Assembly: GCA_963777485.1 (NCBI GenBank)
Contig: CAVZQP010000002.1
Span: 558,001-622,000, forward strand
DNA length: 64,000 nucleotides
Source: Bog-473 sp963777485
GTDB taxonomy: Bacteria > Actinomycetota > Acidimicrobiia > Acidimicrobiales > RAAP-2
Reading direction: 5' to 3'
Shown piece after piece: positions 9,401 through 15,848 of this stretch (the stretch's first letter is position 1; every line of letters begins with the position of its first letter). The translations under genes and the position numbers were made by a program. A model generated the notes under the pieces. It did not search any database. It saw nothing but the letters and a program-made list of their open reading frames with translations, and was not told where the DNA came from.

Positions 9401-9714
9401 ACCGCGAACACCTCCTGGACGACCTCGGGTTCGGCCGCCTCAGCCAGGTCGGTCGACGCAACGATGTCGGCGAATATCAGACTGACGAAGGCCCGCTGGC
9501 CTTCAGGCAACGACCGCTCGAGCGTGGCCCGCTCGATCATCGATGCCGCCCGCGGATTGGGAGGGTCGACCGTCAGCACGTCGTTGGCGAGCTCGACCAC
9601 GCGGTGCCAGCTGCCCGCGGCCGCAGCAGCGTCCATCGAGGTCAGGAGCCGATCGATCAGCAGCGATAAGCGATCCTCTGCCGACGCCGCCGGCTTCTCC
9701 GGGGCGGTCGTCAC
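6421..9714 (-). CDS. Class III adenylate/guanylate cyclase-AAA ATPase-TPR signalling protein
   Basis: This 1,097-residue protein has a short helical N-terminus and then a class III cyclase catalytic domain at about residues 74-256. The metal-binding aspartates are present (D83 in FADIVAST, D127 in QGDGVV), as are the transition-state pair N204 and R208 in PNVTARLQ, so the domain looks active. An AAA/STAND-type ATPase module follows, with Walker A GVPGIGKS (310-317) and Walker B VLVLVEDLQWAD near 435. Residues from about 600 on look like TPR-type helical repeats. Such proteins are usually intracellular regulators; the partner and signal are unknown. It is the second gene of the operon, GTG start, 12 bases after the preceding stop. 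Finding it inside an isoprenoid gene set is unusual and suggests a nucleotide second messenger controls that pathway. Confidence 0.9.
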   Translation of the reverse strand: MTTAPEKPAASAEDRLSLLIDRLLTSMDAAAAAGSWHRVVELANDVLTVDPPNPRAASMIERATLERSLPEGQRAFVSLIFADIVASTDLAEAAEPEVVQEVFAVYRRVAAETVKELDGRILQFQGDGVVACFGYPTAHGDDARRAVLAGLRLVERMVPAAVDLRDHHGIDPAIRVGVHSGTVVIAAQPDGNIDASAITGSAPNVTARLQGEAEPGTVVISDTARQLVEPYFELTPIGTRSLKGISRPMELYRVVRSTLSVPRATQELPERVQLVGREGQRRLLRFTWKRLTHDAGGTAPNEKSVALLRGVPGIGKSVLADDLVAHVQQEGGLVLAANCSPYHSNVALWPVGRMLEQLLGFYPGQPAEERLAELEARLGALSFEIDALPLMAPLLGLGTDERVARPEVDPLALRQETLATLVAWLAGAAASAPVLVLVEDLQWADPTSVDLLGLLATANIPGTMILLTSRLPFDAPWATSVLDIELMPLKGKEAEALVAALTEGGLDENQRRLVVERGTGNPLFLRELSRSALTTQPGEVLPPRLHEIFTARLRAPGIDLRVAQLAATLGAEFDKEPLRELAGRPLDEALLQLENAEIIEPVEVRLGRYRFSHALLRDAAYETQVLPSRQETHRRIADLLGSAATSPGDLAVLAQHRDLAGDAAQAIAAYVAAAQAAAQSAASHTEASRQLDRALELATAMPESEERDLTELMIRMQRTVSTSSLFGYGYPDVYADFTVAEKICTRLTDRQEILPAQVGIWSYLLVRGNVAAGSTVLDPLIDVVDDPETAWFAPEIKSCMGYSAFYQGRLDDAHRWLEEAWEGYRSRSVEGAKGAASPFWPLPHDPVPITAVALACVAALRGSTDESAMWERRAVATAEELDFPAGPFSLAFVTVYMAWIRTLMGNLEEAREVGQRTLETANRFRFDYFRLLGSQYLLLPEPGQPCDETALVQCGEAMELVGHAAFRPWFLANVARHHHYLSDPKRALEVLEDAMEQVRTSGELVHLPDLLRLRAEITAEAQPERMDGVVTDLVAAVTCGLDQGSLVLALRAANDLARLPDEVRPADWADWIQAVMDRFPPNSSSPELAEALNLLGA

Positions 9715-9726
9715 CTTCCTTATCCC

Positions 9727-10917
9727 TCAGTCGCTCGGCGGCGGAGATTGCGCATGGCTCACGTAGAACAGCGCCGGCGATTGCCCGCCACCGACGCCGG
9801 CGACCAGGGCACCCTCGTAGAGGCCGCAGGGCACCCTGGTGGTGTCCGCTTCGAGCGTCACGTAGGCGGTGCCCGCATCGTCGAGAACCGGGGGGAAGAT
9901 CCGCACCTCGGAGGACTTGATAGTGGCAGCCTGCCGACCGACCCGGGTGAGGTCCGAAACGCTCACCCTGGCGTTCGCCGACCGTGCTTCGACCAGCAGG
10001 GTCGTGTGCTCGATGGTGTGGCCGCTCCTTCCCGGGTCGGCACCGGCAGTCGGCCGGACCGTGGCCTCGCCCCAGTTCTGCACGCTTTCCATTCCGGTTT
10101 GCCAGGCGCGCGACCAATCCCGAGCGAGTCGTTGGAAGAGACGGCTGCTGTCGTTCGCGGCATCCTCTTGCCGGTAGTGGCCCGACCACATTCGCTCCGT
10201 CACGTCCACGGTGAATGGTGCGTAGAACCCGACCATGTCGGTCACCGTGTCGATCCATTGCTCGGCCATGCCGCCGGTGAACGCTGCTGCGTTCTGACCC
10301 CAGGAGGGATCCGTGGGGTCAGAGTCGCCGACCGATCCAGGAGTCGGATCGCCGCTGCCGGCCAGTTCCTTGGCCTCTTTGCTCACCGCGCTCTTCACCC
10401 ACTCGCTCCACTCCGGACAAACCTCGGTCGCCACCGTGTTGAGGAGCGTGTTGGTGAAGCCGACCACCTTGAGTGCTTTCACGAGGCGCCGGCCGGACAC
10501 GTCGACCGCCATGAGATAGCCGCGGTCGACTTGGAGCATGTCGCCGATGCTGCGGTCCAGGTCGTAGGTCATCGCCGCCCAGGACTTGGTCGACTTGAGC
10601 TCGCACCGCAGCTCGGTCTCGAGGCGATGCCCACCGATCTCGACGACCTCGAGGTAGTTCGCGTGGGTCTGTTGGGCGTTGCTCCGCGTGCGACGGAGGT
10701 CGACGGGGCCGATCGGGCGCATCTCTTTGAACATCTCGCCGCCCCACTCCGGCCAGTGGTCGGGGATGAGCCAGTCACGAAGGTCGTCGAGCGGATCGTC
10801 GGTCTCGAACTCCGTGAAGATCCAGACCGCCTGTTTGCCCTCGACGTCGACCGGCGCGGCCTTGCAGATCACCTGCGAGGTGCTCAGCGGATCGCCTCGG
10901 TCGCCACCGTTCGCCAT
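9727..10917 (-). CDS. Unknown protein: SRPBCC-like N-terminus, helical middle, beta-domain C-terminus
   Basis: The start is set at ATG 10917 because GGGAGG stands five bases before it; a longer frame to 10980 exists but lacks this site. The 396-residue product appears to have three parts. Residues about 15-165 alternate strands and helices in an SRPBCC/START-like pattern and may bind a hydrophobic ligand. Residues about 205-285 are helical. Residues about 295-385 form a beta domain whose last motif (CGLYEGALVAG) resembles that of the 224-residue protein later in the operon. No catalytic motif is recognised. As the first gene of the operon it would fit a lipid-binding or carrier role for an isoprenoid product; that is inference only. 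The 153-base gap upstream separates it from the same-strand MFS gene and must hold the operon promoter. Confidence 0.75.
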   Translation of the reverse strand: MANGGDRGDPLSTSQVICKAAPVDVEGKQAVWIFTEFETDDPLDDLRDWLIPDHWPEWGGEMFKEMRPIGPVDLRRTRSNAQQTHANYLEVVEIGGHRLETELRCELKSTKSWAAMTYDLDRSIGDMLQVDRGYLMAVDVSGRRLVKALKVVGFTNTLLNTVATEVCPEWSEWVKSAVSKEAKELAGSGDPTPGSVGDSDPTDPSWGQNAAAFTGGMAEQWIDTVTDMVGFYAPFTVDVTERMWSGHYRQEDAANDSSRLFQRLARDWSRAWQTGMESVQNWGEATVRPTAGADPGRSGHTIEHTTLLVEARSANARVSVSDLTRVGRQAATIKSSEVRIFPPVLDDAGTAYVTLEADTTRVPCGLYEGALVAGVGGGQSPALFYVSHAQSPPPSD

Positions 10918-11070
10918 AGCCGCCTCCCTTGTGTAGGGCAGCCTTGCCTGAGGTCGCCTGGACTTGGGAGAATAGCCCATCTCACTGTCTGCAATGCCAG
11001 TGAATTTCTGGGAACGAAGTGTCGGGTCGCAGAGAAAACCCCAAGTGGCCGCGGCTGCCGGGTGGTGCTG

Positions 11071-12579
11071 TTACAGCACCAGGTGCTCGTAGGCCTCGGG
11101 GTTCTGCATGTTCTCCCTGATGCGCGCCTGCTGCTCGTCGGGCGACTCCTTGCTGCGCAAGAGAAACGGCGAGATCACCAGGCCGACGATGATGCACGCA
11201 GCCGCGATGAGCATGGCGAGGCGGTAGCTGTCGGCCAGGGCGGTGACCACGTCGTGGCCGGCGGCGATCAGGGACATCGAGTGGCTCTCGGCGATCGTGC
11301 TGAGGGCGGCCAGCCCTATTGCGCCGGCCATCTGCTGGGAGACGTTGACGATCCCCGAGCCGAGGCCGGCGTCTTCGTTGGGGATCTCGGACATCCCGAT
11401 TTGAAGCAGGGGCATGAAGGAGGCGCCCGCACCGACGCCCATGAGCAAGAACGCGACGAAGATGCGCGGGAAGTACGCGGCGTGAGGACCGGCCGTGGCG
11501 AACAGCAACAGCCCGACGGCGGCCAGCGCCATCGCCGGGTACATCACCGGTTTGTTACCGAAGCGCGTCACCAGCCAGGCCGTTATGCCGGTTGACATGC
11601 CGGCCATCGCGAAGGCTTGGGGTAAGAAGGCCAGGCCGGTTTTCACCGGGCTGTAGTGCAGGACGTGCTCGAAGTAGAGCGCACCGATGAAGAACGTCGA
11701 GAACATGCCGATGATGAGCAGACCCCGGATCACGGCGGTGCCGGTGAGGGTGCGCAGCCTCAGGATCCGCAGCGGCATGATCGGGTTCGAGAGTCTCGAC
11801 TCGACGACGATGAAGACGACCATGAGCCCGACGGCGAGGCCCAGGAAACCGAGGGTGTGGGTAGAGGCCCAGCCGTCGCTCGACGCCGTCACCATGGCGT
11901 AGATCGCCACCATCACCGATGCCGTCACCAGCACGGAGCCGACCCAGTCGACGCCGTGTCTGATCCCGAGGCCGACGTTGTCAACCAGGAGGATGGAACC
12001 GGCGACCAGCGTGGCCACACCGACAGGCACGTTCACGAAGAAGATCCAGTGCCAATTCAGGACCTGGGTCAGTACGCCGCCGGCGAGGAGCCCGATGGAG
12101 CCGCCGCCGACCGCGACGAACACGTACGCGCTCATCGCCTTGGCGCGCTCGGCCATGCTCGGGAACTCGGTGACGATGATCGCCACGATCACCGAGGACG
12201 ACAGCGCCCCGCCGATGCCCTGGACGAAGCGCGCCGAGACGAGCATCGCTTGGCTGCTCGCCGCCCCGCAGACGATCGAGGAAAGCGTGAACAGCGTGAC
12301 GCCGGCGAGGAACACCTTCTTGCGTCCGATGAGGTCGCCGAGACGCCCGGCCATGAGGAGGAAGCTGCCGAAGGAGATGAGGTAGGCGTCGACGACCCAG
12401 GTCAGTCCGGACTGGCTGAAGTGCAGGCTCTTCTGGATTGCCGGGAGCGCCACGTTGACGATGGAGCCGTCGAGCGCATTCATGAACATCGCCAGGCAGA
12501 CGACGACCAGGGCGATCCAGCGCCGGCGATCGCCCGTCTGGATTTCGGGCGCGACGGTCTCGGATCCGGGGATAGTCAT
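11071..12579 (-). CDS. MFS drug:H+ antiporter, DHA2-like (14 TM)
   Basis: This 502-residue integral membrane protein is of the EmrB/QacA type. The early membrane segment contains the DGSIVNVALPAIQ signature, followed by the loop GRLGDLIGRKK (motif A) and motif-C-like glycines in GGSIGLLAGGVL. About 14 hydrophobic segments can be counted. It should export drugs or other small hydrophobic compounds using the proton gradient. The start is placed at ATG 12579 because a perfect -10 (TATGAT, 12597 to 12592) lies just upstream and the longer frame would run through the promoter. It is divergent from a MarR gene, and a shared dyad covers its start codon, so repression by that MarR is likely. Confidence 0.88.
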   Translation of the reverse strand: MTIPGSETVAPEIQTGDRRRWIALVVVCLAMFMNALDGSIVNVALPAIQKSLHFSQSGLTWVVDAYLISFGSFLLMAGRLGDLIGRKKVFLAGVTLFTLSSIVCGAASSQAMLVSARFVQGIGGALSSSVIVAIIVTEFPSMAERAKAMSAYVFVAVGGGSIGLLAGGVLTQVLNWHWIFFVNVPVGVATLVAGSILLVDNVGLGIRHGVDWVGSVLVTASVMVAIYAMVTASSDGWASTHTLGFLGLAVGLMVVFIVVESRLSNPIMPLRILRLRTLTGTAVIRGLLIIGMFSTFFIGALYFEHVLHYSPVKTGLAFLPQAFAMAGMSTGITAWLVTRFGNKPVMYPAMALAAVGLLLFATAGPHAAYFPRIFVAFLLMGVGAGASFMPLLQIGMSEIPNEDAGLGSGIVNVSQQMAGAIGLAALSTIAESHSMSLIAAGHDVVTALADSYRLAMLIAAACIIVGLVISPFLLRSKESPDEQQARIRENMQNPEAYEHLVL

Positions 12580-12594
12580 GATTTCGGGACTATC
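12571..12594. promoter_or_regulatory. Candidate MarR operator over the MFS start codon and -10
   Basis: Perfect 7-bp arms GATAGTC (12571-12577) and GACTATC (12588-12594) flank a 10-base spacer. The left arm touches the MFS start codon. The right arm overlaps the minus-strand -10 TATGAT and a plus-strand TATCAT, so one bound dimer could shut both divergent genes. Confidence 0.5.
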
Positions 12595-12658
12595 ATAGAG
12601 GAGTGATGGATGTGACCGTGCAAGCTGGGCTCGTGCGTGACGGTTCGGGATCCCGCTC

Positions 12659-13105
12659 GTGAGCGCCCGTGTCTCGTCGCGGGCGGGGACGGGGACGATC
12701 GTCCTGCTGACACGTCTCGCCCGGGCGGTGTTCCTCCGGAGCTCCGTCGACCTGGTCGGCATGAACCTGCGCAACATGGTCACGCTCGCCTACCTGCGTG
12801 ACCACCCCGGCGTCTCGCAGCAGACGATGACCGAGGACCTCTCCATGGACTCGAACACCGGCGTGCTGGTGCTGAACGACTTGGAGGACCTCGAGTACGC
12901 GGAACGACGTCGCGATCCCGCGGACCGGCGGCGCCACATCGTCGACATCACCGACGCCGGCCTCGATGCGCTGGAGCGCGCCGAGTCGGCGCAGGGGAGT
13001 ATCGAGGACGAGATCCTCGGTGGGTTGAGTCCTTCGGAGCGGGCCGAACTACGCCGTCTGTTGGTGAAGGCGTTGGAGGAGCATCAGCCCGGCGGGGGCG
13101 GCTGA
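12659..13105 (+). CDS. MarR-family transcriptional regulator
   Basis: This 148-residue winged-helix protein has the usual MarR size. The recognition-helix region reads SQQTMTEDLSMDSNTGVLVLN, and the wing carries the family signature ERRRDPADRRRHIVDIT around residues 82-98. MarR dimers usually repress neighbouring efflux genes and let go when bound by small phenolic or drug-like ligands; the divergent DHA2-type exporter is the obvious target. GTG 12659 is the first usable start, since the ATG at 12606 is in another frame that soon stops. The long untranslated stretch (about 60 bases) contains the candidate operator. A short hairpin follows the stop at 13120-13134. Confidence 0.88.
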   Translation: MSARVSSRAGTGTIVLLTRLARAVFLRSSVDLVGMNLRNMVTLAYLRDHPGVSQQTMTEDLSMDSNTGVLVLNDLEDLEYAERRRDPADRRRHIVDITDAGLDALERAESAQGSIEDEILGGLSPSERAELRRLLVKALEEHQPGGGG

Positions 13106-13119
13106 GCCGGTTCCCTGGT

Positions 13120-13134
13120 GTGCCGGCGCGGCAC
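13120..13134. terminator. Short hairpin between convergent genes
   Basis: Arms GTGCCG and CGGCAC with a 3-base loop sit between the MarR stop and the SDR stop. There is no T-run on either side, so terminator function is only plausible. Confidence 0.35.
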
Positions 13135-13135
13135 G

Positions 13136-14062
13136 TCAGTCCTGCCGGAAGTAGTGGCCCTGGTCGAGGTCCTCGATCAGCGTGGGGCCGGTCGCCTTCC
13201 ATCCGAGGAGCTCCTCGGTGATGACGGCCGTGGCCGGGAAGTCCATACCGGCGAAGAGGCCCAGTGGGCCGAAGTGCTCGAGCGCGTCCTCCGGTGCGAT
13301 GGACCGTGTCGGGACGCCGAGACCCCGACCGATGGCCTCGGCGATGTCGCGGAAGGGGACACCCTCCTCGCCGACGGCGTGGAGCACGGTGCCCGCCGGG
13401 GCGGATTCGAGGGCGAGGCGTGCGAGCCGCGCCGCGTCGGAGCGGTGCACGGCGGGCCAGCGCTGCGTGCCGTCGCCCACGTAGCCGGACACCTCCTTCT
13501 CCCGGGCGACGCCGACGTAGGTCGCGATGAACCCCTTGTCGCCGTCACCGTGCACCGTCGGGGCAAAGCGCAGCACCGACGAGCGGACGCCGATGCCGCG
13601 CAGGGACAGGGCGAGCAATGCGGTGGCCTGGCGGATCCCCGGTGGGGCGGCCCGCGTCACCGCGTTGGGCACGAGGCCGTCGTCCTCGGTGGCGGGCCGG
13701 CCGAGCGAGAGGCCCGCGACGCCGGACGCGAGCACGAAGGGACGGTCGGAACCGGCGAGGGCCGTGCCCATCGCCTCCACGGCGCGCCGGTCGGCGGCTC
13801 CGGCGGCGGCGAAGTTGCCCTCGCCGAAGGCGATCTCGTGCTGGAAGGCGAGGTGGATCACGCCGTCGGACTCGTTGGCCGTCTTGGCGAGGAGCTCGGG
13901 GTCGTCGAGGTCGCCGCGCTGCACGGTGGCGCCGGCCGTCTCGAGCTTCTGGGCCGACGCTTCGGAGCGGGCCAGGCCCACCACGTCGTGGCCGGCTCCG
14001 AGGAGTTCGGGGACGACGGCCGAGCCGATCCAACCCGATGCGCCGGTGACGAAGATCTTCAT
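13136..14062 (-). CDS. Atypical SDR / NAD-dependent epimerase-like protein
   Basis: This 308-residue Rossmann-fold protein begins MKIFVTGASGWIGSAVVPEL, with the extended-SDR nucleotide motif TGxxGxxG at residues 6-13. A mid-protein segment (VIHLAFQH) and the later SDAARL region fit the NAD(P)-dependent epimerase/reductase group that often carries unassigned substrates. The catalytic YxxxK pair is not evident, so it may be an atypical, NmrA-like or redox-sensing member. It has a strong RBS (GGAGG, 8 bases before ATG). Its promoter is unusually well defined and crowded with inverted repeats (see 14084-14144), so expression is probably tightly inducible. Confidence 0.8.
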   Translation of the reverse strand: MKIFVTGASGWIGSAVVPELLGAGHDVVGLARSEASAQKLETAGATVQRGDLDDPELLAKTANESDGVIHLAFQHEIAFGEGNFAAAGAADRRAVEAMGTALAGSDRPFVLASGVAGLSLGRPATEDDGLVPNAVTRAAPPGIRQATALLALSLRGIGVRSSVLRFAPTVHGDGDKGFIATYVGVAREKEVSGYVGDGTQRWPAVHRSDAARLARLALESAPAGTVLHAVGEEGVPFRDIAEAIGRGLGVPTRSIAPEDALEHFGPLGLFAGMDFPATAVITEELLGWKATGPTLIEDLDQGHYFRQD

Positions 14063-14083
14063 GGGTAACCTCCTGCAACGTCG

Positions 14084-14144
14084 ATGTCAGAAACTGACAT
14101 CAGTGACTTGACGTCACTCTACGGGTGATGACAGTGACTGTCAA
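14084..14144 (-). promoter_or_regulatory. SDR promoter with three inverted-repeat operators
   Basis: On the minus strand a perfect -35 TTGACA (14144-14139), a 17-base spacer and -10 TAGAGT (14121-14116) precede the SDR gene. Three dyads overlay it. TGACAG/CTGTCA with a 3-base centre (14129-14143) covers the -35. AGTGAC/GTCACT with a 5-base centre (14102-14118) covers the -10 and start point. ATGTCAG/CTGACAT with a 3-base centre (14084-14100) lies in the leader. Confidence 0.65.
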
Positions 14145-14180
14145 CACCCCGGTCGGGCAGGTCAGGGCTGCGGGGGCGGG

Positions 14181-15077
14181 CTACCGCTTCTTGATGGCGT
14201 GGTACTTGGCGACGATCAGCTTCCCGATGAGCGTGTAGCCCTGGTTCATCGGGTGGATGTCGCCCTTCTGGCAGAACCAGGTGAGCGTGCACACGCTCGC
14301 CACGGGGACCGGGATCGTCCCGTACGCCTTCGTGTGCACCGTCCGCTTCAGTGACGTGTACGCGCCCGTCGCCTTGGTCACGTCGACGAAGGCACCGAGC
14401 GAAGAGGCGTACGACTGCGACAGCGCCGGGTTGACGAGCGACTTGAAGGCGACGACCGAGACGTTGGCGAGGTTCACGGCCGCGGTGGAGGCCGGGTTGG
14501 TCGGGTACACGTAGGTGCCGAGGATCACATCGGGATAGGTCGAGCCGATGATCGGCACCTTCGCGCCGGCGGCCGCTCGCAGCTGCGACGCGATCGACGT
14601 CACATCGGCCTTGATCGTGGTGACCGCGGTGGCGACGCAGGCGACCGGGTTGCTCGCCCGCGCGCAGGGGACGACGTCGTTACCGCCGATCGACACCGTG
14701 ATCAGCCCGACATGGCCCTTGTGCGCGGCGATGAAGGTGGTCGCCGCCGCGATCTGTGTCGTCGTGGGATACGTCATCCCACCGGCCGTGTGCGGCAGGA
14801 CGGCCGGGCAGCCAACCTTGGTGAGGAGCGAGGTCGTCGTGGCGCCGGCACAGCCGAAGTTGGCCAGCGTCAGGTCCGTGTGCTTCGCCACGTAGGTGCC
14901 GTACCCGGGCGTCGCGCCCTTGGTCGGCTGGTAGCCGACCGCGTAGGAGTCACCGAGCGATACGTAGTAGGTCGGTGATCTTTTCGCCGTGGCGATCTGT
15001 GGGAGCACGAGCGTCCCCACCGTCGCGATCGCCGTCGCCGTGAGCACCGCTGTCCACGCGGTCATGCGTCGTCGCAC
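14181..15077 (-). CDS. Secreted SGNH/GDSL-family esterase or lipase
   Basis: From GTG 15077 (GGGGG six bases upstream) this 298-residue protein begins with RRR, a hydrophobic stretch and an Ala-rich cleavage region, a typical export signal. The mature part has the SGNH blocks: LGDSYAVG with the nucleophile Ser, the oxyanion-hole asparagine in GGNDV, and DIHPMNQGY with the Asp/His pair near the C-terminus. Four or more cysteines suggest disulfides. It should hydrolyse extracellular esters; related actinobacterial enzymes act on lipids or glycan acetyl groups. A longer frame from ATG 15122 exists, but the shorter start gives a better signal peptide. It is a single gene. Confidence 0.85.
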   Translation of the reverse strand: MRRRMTAWTAVLTATAIATVGTLVLPQIATAKRSPTYYVSLGDSYAVGYQPTKGATPGYGTYVAKHTDLTLANFGCAGATTTSLLTKVGCPAVLPHTAGGMTYPTTTQIAAATTFIAAHKGHVGLITVSIGGNDVVPCARASNPVACVATAVTTIKADVTSIASQLRAAAGAKVPIIGSTYPDVILGTYVYPTNPASTAAVNLANVSVVAFKSLVNPALSQSYASSLGAFVDVTKATGAYTSLKRTVHTKAYGTIPVPVASVCTLTWFCQKGDIHPMNQGYTLIGKLIVAKYHAIKKR

Positions 15078-15203
15078 GAGAACCCCCGTCAATCCTGCCG
15101 GCCGGGCCCGATGACCCGGCATTGCGGTGTCGTCTTACTACAGACGTCCGCCCGGGTGGGCGCACGAATGCGCCGAAAGTCCCGACTGGTACCCTTGAGA
15201 TCG

Positions 15204-15289
15204 CCTTATCCAGACGAGCTGAGACACCTGGGTCGACGACGCTCACCAACCGGCCTTCGGGCACGGTGGCAAGGCCAGGATCGATGAGG
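15204..15289 (+). promoter_or_regulatory. S-box-like (SAM-I/SAM-IV clan) riboswitch candidate
   Basis: The leader folds as a SAM-riboswitch-type four-way core. P1 pairs CCTTATC (15204-15210) with GATGAGG (15283-15289). AGA follows. P2a pairs GAGC (15216-15219) with GCTC (15241-15244). P2b pairs GAC (15223-15225) with GTC (15232-15234) around the loop ACCTGG, and GACGA sits on the kink-turn side. CCAACC leads into P3, CCGGCC-TTCG-GGC(A)CGG (15250-15266). Loop CCTGG can pair with CCAGG (15275-15279) as a pseudoknot. The S-box landmarks CTTATC, AGA, GAG, CTGG, GAYGA and CAACC are kept; GGTGCnAATTCC is diverged. The closing P1 strand overlaps the Shine-Dalgarno GAGGAGG (15286-15292), implying a translational off-switch. 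Confidence 0.55.
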
Positions 15290-15296
15290 AGGAACC

Positions 15297-15839
15297 ATGA
15301 CGACCCCTGGTCACGTCGCGCCCACCTGCGACGAGAGGGTGGCCCGCAGGACCGAGGCGCACCGGGCGTGCGATCTCTTCGTGCCGGGCCACCTCGTCCA
15401 TTTCATCCAGGCAAAGAAGGCCTGGGAGTCCGACGACCCCGTCCGATGGGGCCGATTCGAGGGTGTCGACGACGGCCGCCTCGTCGTGCGTTTCCTCGAC
15501 GGCACCCGGCGCTACCGGATCCACCGGCCTTCGGAGGTCACCCGGGTGGCCGAGCGCGGGGACAAGGTCCGCGTCTCGGAACGCTGGCGCTTCGCCAGCA
15601 TCTCGCGCCGCTTCGAGCAGTTGCTCGCCGTCTGCATCGCCCTGTCGGACGATCCGTGGCGCTCGTGCAGCGTGGCGCCCGACGAGCCGGTCTCGTTCGA
15701 GGACCTGGCCGACCGCCTCAACGACCGCGGCGGTTTCTTGGTGCCCGGGCGCCTGGCGGCGCAGTTCGTGGGTCCAGGGGCAGGAGGAGGTGACGGCTAC
15801 GGCCTGCCGCCTGATGGTGGCCTCACCGAGGTCTCGTAG
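15297..15839 (+). CDS. Unknown conserved-looking protein behind an S-box-like leader
   Basis: This 180-residue soluble protein matches no family I recognise. Residues about 25-90 alternate short strands (LVHFIQAKKAW, GRFEGVDDGRLVVRFLDG, RYRIHRP), suggesting a small SH3-like beta barrel. The rest is helical and Arg-rich, ending in a low-complexity Gly tail. It has three cysteines and no signal or membrane segment. The RBS is strong (GAGGAGG, 4 bases before ATG) and lies inside the closing helix of the upstream RNA element. menB starts only 9 bases after its stop, so the two are probably co-transcribed. Confidence 0.7.
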   Translation: MTTPGHVAPTCDERVARRTEAHRACDLFVPGHLVHFIQAKKAWESDDPVRWGRFEGVDDGRLVVRFLDGTRRYRIHRPSEVTRVAERGDKVRVSERWRFASISRRFEQLLAVCIALSDDPWRSCSVAPDEPVSFEDLADRLNDRGGFLVPGRLAAQFVGPGAGGGDGYGLPPDGGLTEVS

Positions 15840-15848
15840 GCTCGGCCC

